From Streptococcus ruminantium (GTDB lineage Bacteria; Bacillota; Bacilli; Lactobacillales; Streptococcaceae): a stretch of DNA of 64,000 bases. The stretch lies in contig NZ_AP018400.1 of NCBI RefSeq assembly GCF_003609975.1, positions 942,501 through 1,006,500 on the forward strand, in the 5' to 3' direction. Positions within the stretch are counted from its first letter, which is position 1. Each line of letters starts with the position of its first letter. Of the stretch, positions 9,007 through 18,096 are shown one piece after another. The notes under the pieces were generated by a model. It had not been told where the DNA came from, did no database searches, and saw only the letters and a program-made list of their open reading frames with translations. The translations under genes were made by a program, and so were the position numbers.

Positions 9007-10292
9007 ATGGATAACTTTTTATTAATGGAATTCATAGTTTTTCAATTTTTTTAATGGTGTCATATATTCTTCCACTTTTATATATGCGTTAGGGTATATA
9101 TGAGATATTGTGGCTTATCTATGCTATAATTTATTTTATTTCTGAAATATTAATTATATTTTGAGACTTTGATATTTATACTATATTTTATTGTATTTTG
9201 ATTTATATTTAAGAATGATAGGCCGACATCATTTTTCTATTCTTCTTATATGTTTAGTTATGATAAATTCTAGATTTTTCAAAGCATTCTAAATAGGTTG
9301 CTAAATTTTGATGAGATTTACACTTATTTTTTGACAGATTTATTATGATAAGATTTATAGAATATACTATTCCATTGGTTTTGATTTTGTTATTTTAATT
9401 AATCATTTAGATTTTGAAATAGTTAAGATGAGCATTTAAAATTATGTTTATGTTGGGAATTTTATATTTGTTTTTATGCTTTTGTCATTACAATATGGAC
9501 GCTATATTACAATCTAATTTATCAGTTATCAAGATATTTGGACCTACAGTTGCATTAGCCCATTTTCTTCTATTTCTTTTTTTAGCCCAATATATGAAAT
9601 CACAGCAACGAATTTACGAAGTAAATTTAGAAGTAATTCGCCGTGAAGAAGAGAATAGAAATCTTAATAAATTTGTTGATAAATTAGGTGATTTATATGA
9701 AGATTTACGAGGGATTCGCCATGATTTCGCTAGCATTATATCAAGTTTAGAGCCTGCGATTCAGGAAAAAAATATTGATGAAGTAAGCATTATCTATAAA
9801 GAAGTTCTCATTAAGATGAATAGAAATCTACAAAAGAACGAATACTCAGCATTTAATTTGAAAAATATTGAAGACTTAGCTATTCGTAATATGCTGGCTC
9901 AATCAATTTTGGAAGCAGAACAATATGATATACAATTCAATTGTTACGTGTCTGGACATATATCTCAAGTCAATGTACCAATGTTAGAGATGATTCAAAT
10001 ATTATCTATTATGTTGACTAATTCAATTGAATCTGCTATTATTTCAAAAAAACCTTTAATTGAAGTGGCTTTATATAGAGATAAGAGCATTGTTACAATA
10101 GTTATTAAGAATAGTCGAAATCCCATCTCTTTAGATAAGAGAACTATCTGGGAGGTAGGGGGTTCAAGTAAAGGTGAGGGGAGGGGAATTGGGTTATATA
10201 ACTTGAGAAGACTGGTAAATAGGCATGATAATTTGACTCTAGAAACACAAATAGATTATGATAGTTTTACTCACATCTTGAAAATAATGTAA
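9007..10292 (+). pseudogene. AgrC/HPK10-type sensor histidine kinase, N-terminal half frameshifted
   Basis: ATG at 9007 reads MDNFLLMEFIVFQFF and stops. The following 430 bp encode broken hydrophobic pieces of the peptide-sensing membrane domain. From 9444 a 282-residue frame is intact: last membrane segments, a coiled linker, phosphorylated His in RGIRHDFASI, N-box MLTNSIESAI, and G-box EGRGIGLYNLRRLV. This architecture belongs to kinases that sense secreted peptides and control bacteriocin genes with a LytTR regulator, which follows 14 bp later. The cytoplasmic kinase part could still be made from an internal start, but peptide sensing should be lost. Confidence 0.8.
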
Positions 10293-10306
10293 GCTGGAGG
10301 TATGTT

Positions 10307-11034
10307 ATGAATATTATTGTTCTGGATGACAATATTCATCATCAGTTGCGACTAGAATCTGCTCTTTATGATGTAGCTCGGTCTTTACATATTCATATCA
10401 ATATTGAATGTGCTAGAACAATACAGGCATTAAGAGAGTATATGAATCAAGAAGAAGTAAATCAGATATATTTTCTAGATTTAGAAATTGGCAATCAAAA
10501 AAATTTAGGTTTTGAGATTGCTAAAGAAATAAGAAATAATAATCCTTAGCATTATTATATTTGACTTCATATTCCGACTTGATGCCCTAGTATTTCAATA
10601 TCATCTTTCGGCATTAGATTTTATTATTAAAGATCTTAAAGAAACAGAATTTCGTAATCGGTTAAAGCAGTGTTTGAACAAGTAATAATTCATTTAAGAA
10701 AAAATCTGATGGGAATTGTTAAGATATAGTTACCAGAACGAACTGGTATCTGCATACCTTTTCCGATATACTTTTATTCAAACCTCAGTTAAACCGCATC
10801 GATTAATTATTTATACAGTAGATTTTATTAAAGAATTTTATGGTTCTTGAATGATATTCTAGATTTAGATAGTAAGAATTATTTTGAAAAAGTGTCTCAA
10901 CAATAATAAATATGGATAATGTTACTGAGTACAGTTCGAAAACAAGAGAAGTAAAATTTTGAAGGAACAACATGTCTTGTATCTAGATTGAGAATTGGAT
11001 GTAAAACCAGATTAAGAAATAAAGGAATAATATG
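10307..11034 (+). pseudogene. LytTR-family response regulator (AgrA/BlpR-like), frameshifted
   Basis: The receiver domain starts MNIIVLDDNIHHQLRLE, with the phospho-acceptor Asp in IYFLDLEIG. The frame breaks at 10549. Removing one base near 10545 continues it as HLSALDFIIKD, the receiver end, and further pieces (RYQNELVSAYLF, VKPHRLIIYT, CKTRLRNKGII) belong to a LytTR DNA-binding domain ending at about 11034. It would have activated the bacteriocin promoters. It pairs with the kinase upstream and is equally decayed. Confidence 0.75.
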
Positions 11035-11366
11035 AAGTATATATAATTGATAATTTAAACTCTTTCTTTTTTACGTAAGTTATTTAGGTTTTAGTACAAA
11101 TTAAATTTTACTAAATTTGATATATCTTTAGTTATGAACGTACGATAGACGAATGAAGAAAATATTGTTTTAAGATAACGATTTTTCATAATAAAAATAA
11201 TATTTCTTATCACGAAATTTTGTTATAAAATAAGTGAAAAAAAGAGGATGAACCTATGTATATATGTGAATTTTGTGAAAATATTTTTGAAGAAAATGCA
11301 TGTATCTAGAAAGTAGTTACATGTATTTTATTCATGCGTAGGGACTAGTGAGAGTCAACGTAAGTG
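11035..11366 (+). other. AT-rich spacer without recognisable genes
   Basis: Only very short frames exist (for example 17 codons at 11254 starting MYICEFCENIF). I see no conserved motif, repeat or terminator. It marks the right edge of the decayed bacteriocin cargo before the second ncRNA module. Confidence 0.6.
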
Positions 11367-11395
11367 TTGACAAATAAGGAGTTATCACGTATAAT
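11367..11395 (+). promoter_or_regulatory. Consensus promoter of ncRNA 2
   Basis: TTGACA (11367-11372), exactly 17 bp, TATAAT (11390-11395). Both hexamers match consensus perfectly, so this should be among the strongest promoters in the window. Transcription should begin near 11402, about 210 bp before the next gene. Confidence 0.9.
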
Positions 11396-11401
11396 GAGAG
11401 T

Positions 11402-11599
11402 AAATAAAGATTATAAATTACTTGTGGGCTAGTGGATATGGTCTGCACCCGCCTGTGGGCTCCGCACTCAGTTCAAACTGTTTGTTGAGAAAAAGAATAG
11501 CAGGACCGCCTACCCTTGAGGAATAGATAGGGCATATCTAGCGTGAGGTGAAACTCAATACGTGGAAGAGAAGGAAGCACCTGCTTCCTTCTCTTTTTT
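11402..11599 (+). ncRNA. Candidate structured ncRNA 2 upstream of a PBECR4 gene
   Basis: About 198 nt, more GC-rich than its surroundings, without an ORF. Visible structure includes TGTGGGCT twice (11423 and 11454, 31 nt apart), the hairpin CAGTT-CA-AACTG inside CTCA...TGAG, and the hairpin TAGAT-AGGGCAT-ATCTA whose AGGG loop can pair with upstream CCCT, suggesting a pseudoknot. There is also a GAG-GTGAAA-CTC hairpin, then a perfect terminator. Sequence and fold differ from ncRNA 1, but position relative to promoter, terminator and nuclease gene is the same. I considered a T-box leader, but no T-box or specifier loop is seen. I recognise no named family. Confidence 0.65.
11568..11599 (+). terminator. 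Strong intrinsic terminator between ncRNA 2 and its nuclease gene
   Basis: GAGAAGGAAGC (11568-11578), loop ACCT, GCTTCCTTCTC (11583-11593), T6. A perfect 11-bp stem. The ribosome site AGGAGA starts at 11600, immediately after the T-run, so the nuclease gene depends on read-through. Confidence 0.9.
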
Positions 11600-11613
11600 A
11601 GGAGAAAAATAGA

Positions 11614-12249
11614 ATGACATATACTTTGGAATGGCTCGAGACCTTTGATGGAGAAATTGATATTCTCAATGTCGATATGTCCTGTCTAGCCAATACTATT
11701 GAGAAATATGTTTCTCAGTACAAATACGTTTATCAGACAAATATGGAGGACTATCCCGAAATTGTTCTTTCTGTCCCAAATTCCTCTATTCCCCATTTAT
11801 TAGGATTATCAAGAGATCATCATGTTAATTTACCAACTAATAACGCAGGGAGTATTTTTGAAGGATTAAAGGATGATTGGATATTGGAGCGTCTAAATAA
11901 GGCTGATAATGGTTGGTTTAGCGAAAATAAATTCAAAATCGTTGGAACATTATTACTTTATCAAATGTTACATGTGATGGAATGTAAATTCTACACAACG
12001 GATGGTATTTTGAATAGAAAAGTTGGCAAACGATTTAGAAGAGATAATATTTATTTTGTGGTCTTCAAATTAAGTAATGGTATTAGTTATACAGTTGAAT
12101 TATCGCGTGAACAAGGGAACCAATACTTTCCAAGAAGTCTTAAAATCAACGACACCTTAATTACAAATTGTAGAGAAATAGAGTTGAAACTTGTTGACAA
12201 GAAACGCTTTAAGACCGCTAAAGCTAGAAAGGTTAATTGGCCGTCTTAA
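11614..12249 (+). CDS. PBECR4-domain protein (predicted RNase-fold toxin, copy 2)
   Basis: A 211-residue protein resembling the PBECR4-domain proteins common on streptococcal ICEs. The motif PHLLGLSRDHHVN lies near residue 62. A middle segment ends MLHVMECKFYTTDG. A beta-rich part follows (RRDNIYFVVFKLSNG, SYTVELSREQGNQYFP). PBECR families share the Barnase/EndoU/colicin/RelE nuclease fold, so an RNase is expected. No experiment on this protein is known to me. It sits 14 bp behind the terminator of ncRNA 2 and is followed by its own terminator. Lower-case differences from the copy at 3449 are extensive, so the two are separate toxins rather than a recent duplicate. Confidence 0.7.
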   Translation: MTYTLEWLETFDGEIDILNVDMSCLANTIEKYVSQYKYVYQTNMEDYPEIVLSVPNSSIPHLLGLSRDHHVNLPTNNAGSIFEGLKDDWILERLNKADNGWFSENKFKIVGTLLLYQMLHVMECKFYTTDGILNRKVGKRFRRDNIYFVVFKLSNGISYTVELSREQGNQYFPRSLKINDTLITNCREIELKLVDKKRFKTAKARKVNWPS

Positions 12250-12275
12250 TAGAAATATTGATATGATAATCATTG

Positions 12276-12307
12276 GGTCATCCACTTTTTGTGGGTGGCT
12301 TTTTTCT
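12276..12307 (+). terminator. Intrinsic terminator after PBECR4 copy 2
   Basis: CATCCAC (12279-12285), loop of five T, GTGGGTG (12291-12297), then CTTTTTT. It separates the nuclease gene from the adhesin. Confidence 0.75.
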
Positions 12308-12605
12308 TTGTCCTTCTTCGATGTGATACCAAAATCAAGGTGTCTTTTTTATGATGAGGAGAGAGTGACAGATTGTTGCTACTTATCAAAAGAAAAGAAG
12401 GACTTTTTATGACCAAACAATGTCATCATCACTTTTTAGTCAATCAGGAAAAAGTAGAAAAGCACGTCTTCCGTAAAAGTAAGAAGTACCGTACGCTTTG
12501 TTCGGTAGCTCTTGGAACTATGGTGACGGCTGTTGTTGCTTGGGGTGGCCAAGTAGCACAAGCTGACGAAGTGGTAACACCCTCGCAAGATAAGACCATT
12601 CAGTT
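12299..12605 (+). repeat. Direct repeat, copy 2 (adhesin 5' region)
   Basis: Partner of 4199-4508. Here the repeat runs on into the full adhesin gene, so this copy keeps the original context. Confidence 0.9.
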
Positions 12606-15600
12606 AACGGAAAATCCTGCGACCAATTTACCAGAAGCTCAACCAACACCAGTTGTTGAACAGACGGATAGCCTTGCGTCAACTGGTCAATCAGATGGCG
12701 CTATTACAGTCACCGTTCCCCATGATATTGTGACACAAGCTGCCAATCAAGCAACTGCTGAAGGGGTTACTACTGTTCAAGACCGGCCGATGGATTTAGG
12801 AAACACGACCTCTGCGAGTGATACCAGTAAGCAATTGGCTAAGGCAGAAGCAGATGCTACGAAACAAGCTGAGAACATCACTCAGGTGACCAATTACCTA
12901 TAAAGCGGACAAAGCGACTTATGAACAAGATAAAACTCGTGTTGAACAAGGGAATGCTGCGTTGGCTGCTAGTCATAAAGAAGCCACTCAAGCAGGAAAG
13001 GCCTTGAATAGTTCAGTGGATAGCACAGCTTCAAAAATCAAAGGACAAGATCAGTCAGCTAATGTGACGGTTACCACTCAAACCGTAACATCAGGAGATG
13101 GTTCAACGGTTTCAGTCTATCAGGATTATACCTCTGCGGTAACTGCTATTGATAAGCAAAATAAGGATAATCTAGCTGAGTATGAATCGGAGAAAAAAGC
13201 CGCAGATGCCATTGTTGCAAAGAACTTAGTGACTTAAAAGGAAAATGAAGCGGGTCTTGCTAAAGCAAAGGCTGATAATGAAGCAATTGATAAACGCAAT
13301 CAAGCCGGACAAAAAGCAGTGGATGATGAAAACAAGGCAGGTCAAGCTACTGTTGATGCCTATAATAAAGACCAACAGAAATTAGTCACAGACCGTGAAG
13401 CTGAGATTGCGAAAATCACGAAACGCAATAAGGAAAAAGAAGAAGCCGCCAAGACAGAAAAAGACGCCATTGATGCCTATAACACCAAGGAAATGGAGCG
13501 CTATAAACGTGATTTAGCTGAGATTTCAAAAGGAGAAGAAGGCTATATCTCTCAAGCTCTTGCTCAGGCACTCAACTTGAATAATGGAGAACCGCAAGCA
13601 CGTCATTCAGCTGATACCAGAAATCCTAATCGTATCGTTGCTAAGGGTGACGCTATGCTTGGTGGGTATTCTAAAATCCTTGATTCGACAGGATTCTTTG
13701 TCTATGACACCTTTAAAACGGGAGAAACCCTTTCCTTTACCTATCAAAATCTTCAAAATGCTCGCTTTGATGGTAAGAAAATCACAAAAGTAGCCTATGA
13801 CATTACTAACCTTGTTTCTCCAGCTGGAACTCATGCCGTTCAGTTAGTCGTGCCAAATGACCCAACAGAAGGCTTTATCGCCTACCGTAATGATGGGACA
13901 GGCAATTGGCGAACCGATAAAATGGAGTTTCGTGTCAAAGCCAAGTATTTCTTAGAAGATGGCTCTCAAGTCAGCTTCACCAAGGAAAAACCAGGTGTCT
14001 TTACCCATTCCTCACTCAACCACAATGACATCGGTTTAGAGTATGTGAAAGACTCATCAGGTAAGTTCGTTCCTATCCATGGCTCTACCATTAAAGTGAC
14101 AGATGAAGGTCTAGCTCGTTCACTTGGATCAAATCGTGCCAGTGATTTGAATCTTCCTGAAGAATGGGATACGTCATACAGTAAATATGCCTATAAGGGA
14201 GCGATTGTCTCAACGGTTACATCAGGCAACACTTATACAGTGACCTTTGGTCAAGGGGATATGCCTCAAAATGTTGGTCTCTCTTATTGGTTTGCCTTAA
14301 ACACCCTACCAGTTGCACGGACGGTCAAACCTTATAGTCCAAAACCTCATGTGACACCAAAGTTAGAGCCAATTCCAGAACCGATTAAGGTCGTACCGAA
14401 GACTTTTACACCAAAGACCTTTACGCCAGAGCCACCTGTGAGCTTTAAGGAAAAACCATTAGAGAAGGTTACTCAGCCTAGCCTAACCCTTACGAAGGTC
14501 ACCTTGCCTAAAGACCCTACGTCAGAGCCGTTACCAAAAGCACCACACGTGCCAAAGGTTCATTATCACGACTATCGTCTGACAACGACTCCTGAAATTG
14601 TTAAGGAAGTTATCAATACCGACCAAGTGAACCTTCATGACAAAACGGTCGCAAAAGATTCAACGGTCATTTACCCCTTAACCGTAGACGCTTTTTCTCC
14701 AAATCGAGCCAAAACCACTAGCCTCGCCTTTGAAGATTACCTTCCAGCAGGCTATGCCTTTGACAAGGAAAAAACGCAGGCAGAAAATGGAAATTATACC
14801 CTTACCTTTGATGCTGCTAAGAACTTTGTGACCTTGACCGCAAAGGAAGCCTTGCTTCAAGAGGTCAACAAAGACCTCACCAAGACTTACCAACTGGTGG
14901 CACCGAAACTTTATGGTAGCCTTCAAAACGATGGGGCAACTTATTCCAACAGTTATAAGCTCCTAATCAATAAGGGAACCCCAAATGCCTATACAGTGAC
15001 TTCTAATGTTGTGACAGTGCGTACGCCTGGTGATGGAACGACCACTAGCCGTATTGAGCCGCAGAAGAAAAATGAAAATGAAGATGGTGTGGTCATTAAC
15101 GATACGGTAGTGGCTTTAGGAACAACTAATCATTACCGTTTGACCTGGGATTTAGATCAATATAAAGGCGATAGGTCTTCTAAAGAGACAATTGCTCGTG
15201 GTTTCTTCTTTGTAGATGACTACCCAGAAGAAGTGTTGGACTTAGTAGACAAGGGAACAGGTATCACCACTCCTGATGGCAAAGCCGTATCAGGGATTAC
15301 TGTTAAGGCTTATGCGTCGCTGTCAGAAGCTCCTAAAGACCTTCAAGATAAACTCGCTCATGCTAAGATTTCTCCTAAAGGGGCTTTCCAAGTCTTTATG
15401 CCGAATGACAATCAAACCTTTTATGACCAGTATGTTAAAACAGGAACTTCTTTAAACCTTCTCACCAAAATGACGGTCAAAGATGACCTCTATGGGGAAA
15501 CGGCAACCTATCGAAACAAGGCTTACCAAGTGGATTTTGGCAATGGCTATGAAACCGATGAGGTGACCAATACCTTTGTTAGCCCAGTACCTAAAAAACA

Positions 15601-17320
15601 AAACCTAAATAAGGATAAGGTGGATATCAATGGCAAACCTATGGTAGTCGGTTCACAAAACCACTATACCTTGTCATGGGACTTGGACCAATACCGTGGC
15701 ATTAAGGCTGATAAGGCTCAGATTGCACAAGGGTTTTACTTTGTGGATGATTATCCCGAAGAAGCTCTATTACCAGATGATGCAGGCATTCAACTCGTGA
15801 CATCTGATGGTAAAGCAGTGTCAGGTGTGATGGTAAAAACTTATACGAGCTTATCAGAAGCCCCTAAAAACCTACAGTCAGCCCTTGAGAAACGCAAGAT
15901 TGCACCTAAAGGAGCCTTCCAAGTCTTTATGGCAGAAGACCCACAAGCCTTTTATGATTCATATGTGACCAAAGGACAAAACATTACCATTATCACCCCT
16001 ATGACTGTTCGTGAATCTATGCTCAATTCTGGGAAGTCTTATGACAATGTAGCTTATCAAGTAGACTTTGGACAAGCCTATGAGACCAATACGGTAACGA
16101 ATAACGTGCCAAAAGTAACACCAAATAAAACTAATACCAATAAAGAAGGCGTGTCTATTGATGGCAAGACCGTTCTTCCAAATACCGTCAATTATTATAA
16201 GATTGTTCTTGATTACAGTCAGTACAAGGATTTGGTAGTGACGGAGGATGTTCTTGCCAAAGGTTTTTACATGGTAGATGATTACCCCGAAGAAGCGCTT
16301 ATCCTAAACGCAGATGGTGTTCAAGTGATGGATAAGGCAGGAACTCTTGTCAAAGGGATTTCTATCAAAGCCTATGCCTCATTGTCAGAAGCGCCTAAAG
16401 TGGTTCAAGATGCTATGGCCAAACGCCAGTTCACACCCAAAGGAGCCATTCAAGTTTTAAGCACTGATGATCCACAAGCCTTTTACGAAACCTATGTTAA
16501 AACTGGTCAAACCTTAGTGGTGACCCTTCCAATGACCATTAAGAATGAGCTGACAAAGACTGGTGGGAAGTATGAAAACACCGCTTATCAGATTGACTTT
16601 GGTTTGGCTTATGTGACAGAGACTGTGGTTAATAATGTGCCAAAACTAGACCCACAAAAAGATGTGGTGATTGATTTGTCACAAAAGGAGAACAGTCTTG
16701 ATGGAAAAGAAGTTGTCTTGAATCAGGTCTTTAACTACCGCTTGGTGGGAGCACTCATTCCTGGTAATCGTGCGAGACCACTCATCGAATACCGCTTTGA
16801 CGATGATTACGATGAAAACCATGACGACTATAATGGTGTTTACAAGGCTTATACCTTAGTAGATGTGACTCTAAAAGATGGAACGGTTTTACCAAAAGGG
16901 ACAGAAGTGACTAAGTACACGCTACAACATGTCGACACGTCAAAAGGAACGGTTACCATCAGTTTTGATCAGGAATTCCTTGAAAAACTAGCAGAAGAAT
17001 CCGAGTTTCAGGCAGATGTTTACTTGCAGATGAAACGGAGTGCTTCAGGTGAAGTAGAAAATACCGTATTACATACTGTCAATGGCTACACCATCAGCTC
17101 AAATACGGTTAAGACAACTACTCCTGAACCAGAGCCACCAACTCCAACTCCGACTCAACCAACCTCACCCCAATCACCTATTCCAACACAAGAACCACCA
17201 GTTCCAGCAAGTGTCTTACCAAATACAGGAGAGAGTCAATCCCTCTTGGCGCTTGTCGGTGGAGGACTTCTTTTAGGCCTAGCTTACGGACTTTCTAAAC
17301 GCAAAATGGAGGACAACTAA
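12409..17320 (+). pseudogene. LPxTG antigen I/II (SspB-related) isopeptide adhesin, disrupted twice
   Basis: A cell-wall adhesin of about 1635 codons. Ribosome site AAGGA precedes ATG 12409. The parts are a streptococcal surface signal (RKSKKYRTLCSVALGTM), an Ala/Lys-rich coiled stalk, a GbpC/V-region-like head (about 13550-14300), a Pro-rich stretch, and C-terminal isopeptide-type domains. Three of these carry VDDYPEE (near 15210, 15740 and 16275). It ends with LPNTGE, a hydrophobic stretch and KRK for sortase anchoring. The first frame stops at 12903, and the homologous reading (YKADKATYEQDK) resumes one frame over, so an indel lies near 12895. A second stop, TAA at 13235-13237, probably came from CAA. 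Everything from 13238 to 17320 is open. The intact 3' portion lacks a signal peptide, so no anchored adhesin is expected. Confidence 0.9.
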
Positions 17321-17512
17321 ATGGAACCCAAAAACATTTACACAAGAGATTCAGACCAAGATGGTCTAACGGATGCTCAAGAGTTAGCTTTAGGGACTAA
17401 TCCTTTTAGCAGCGATACGGATAGTGACAGACTGACAGACCTTGAAGAAGTCAAACAAGGCTTGAATCCAATTCAACAGCGTAAGGAGAGAAGCTATGGA
17501 TTGGAATTATGA
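17321..17512 (+). CDS. Small calcium-binding-repeat protein
   Basis: A 63-residue protein whose start abuts the adhesin stop. It contains two thrombospondin-type-3 Ca-binding repeats, DSDQDGLTDAQELALGTNPF and DTDSDRLTDLEEVKQGLNP. There is no signal peptide or membrane segment. Such repeats normally occur in surface proteins, so it may act with the adhesin or bind calcium in the cytoplasm. Its end overlaps the next gene by 17 bp, showing cotranscription in the ICE operon. Confidence 0.75.
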   Translation: MEPKNIYTRDSDQDGLTDAQELALGTNPFSSDTDSDRLTDLEEVKQGLNPIQQRKERSYGLEL

Positions 17513-18047
17513 CACAATTTCTAGAACCCTTTCTGAGATGGCACGAGAAAACTATGAAGACTTGGTTAAAGCCTTTTTAGCCATGGAATTGAGTATCAAA
17601 AACAAGTCACTTCTTGATACGCTCTATCAAGACTTTATGGGCATTGATGACTTATCTTTAGTCAGTGAAGACCTGCGCCTAAGAGCAGACGGTTATCAGG
17701 AACAGCTTCAAGAAGAAGTGACGGACCTCTTGGATAAACTCTATCGAACAGGTGAGGGAGCTAGTTTCATTATGGAAGTGATTGCGTCCAACAATATTTC
17801 TGAGTCCCTTGCTCAGTATGAGGCTTTGAATGAGGAGGATTATTCGCCTCTCACCTTAGAGACCTTGCAGGACATTATCCAAAAGGAGTTGTCTTTAACG
17901 AGTCAAGATTATTTTGGAGATGTGACCTATCTCGCCCTGCAGAAAGATTTGTTAGACCAGAAAAGCCATTTCTTACAACAGTATGTGACAACTTTAATGG
18001 ATAAGTTACCACAAGAAAAAGACCAAAGCGCCTTGGTCCTAGACTAA
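17496..18047 (+). CDS. Conserved ICE protein of unknown function
   Basis: A 183-residue acidic, mostly helical protein beginning MDWNYDTISRTLSEM. AAGGAGAG lies 7 bp upstream of ATG. There is no membrane segment, zinc motif or known catalytic motif. Its place between the surface-protein genes and the methylase-helicase gene is typical of rplL-type ICEs. It ends just before a terminator, which closes the upstream operon. I assign no function. Confidence 0.7.
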   Translation: MDWNYDTISRTLSEMARENYEDLVKAFLAMELSIKNKSLLDTLYQDFMGIDDLSLVSEDLRLRADGYQEQLQEEVTDLLDKLYRTGEGASFIMEVIASNNISESLAQYEALNEEDYSPLTLETLQDIIQKELSLTSQDYFGDVTYLALQKDLLDQKSHFLQQYVTTLMDKLPQEKDQSALVLD

Positions 18048-18051
18048 AGCA

Positions 18052-18084
18052 GTGGGCTGAGAATACCTCTCAGCCCCTTTTTAA
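18052..18084 (+). terminator. Intrinsic terminator before the methylase-helicase gene
   Basis: GGGCTGAGA, loop ATACC, TCTCAGCCC, then CTTTTT. GGAGG of the next gene follows immediately. Confidence 0.85.
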
Positions 18085-18096
18085 TTGGAGGAACAT

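Noticed and set aside
11402..11599. T-box or riboswitch leader instead of an independent RNA
   Set aside because: No T-box sequence, specifier loop or known aptamer core is visible, and the downstream gene is a nuclease rather than a metabolic or aminoacylation gene. An unknown cis-regulatory RNA is still possible.
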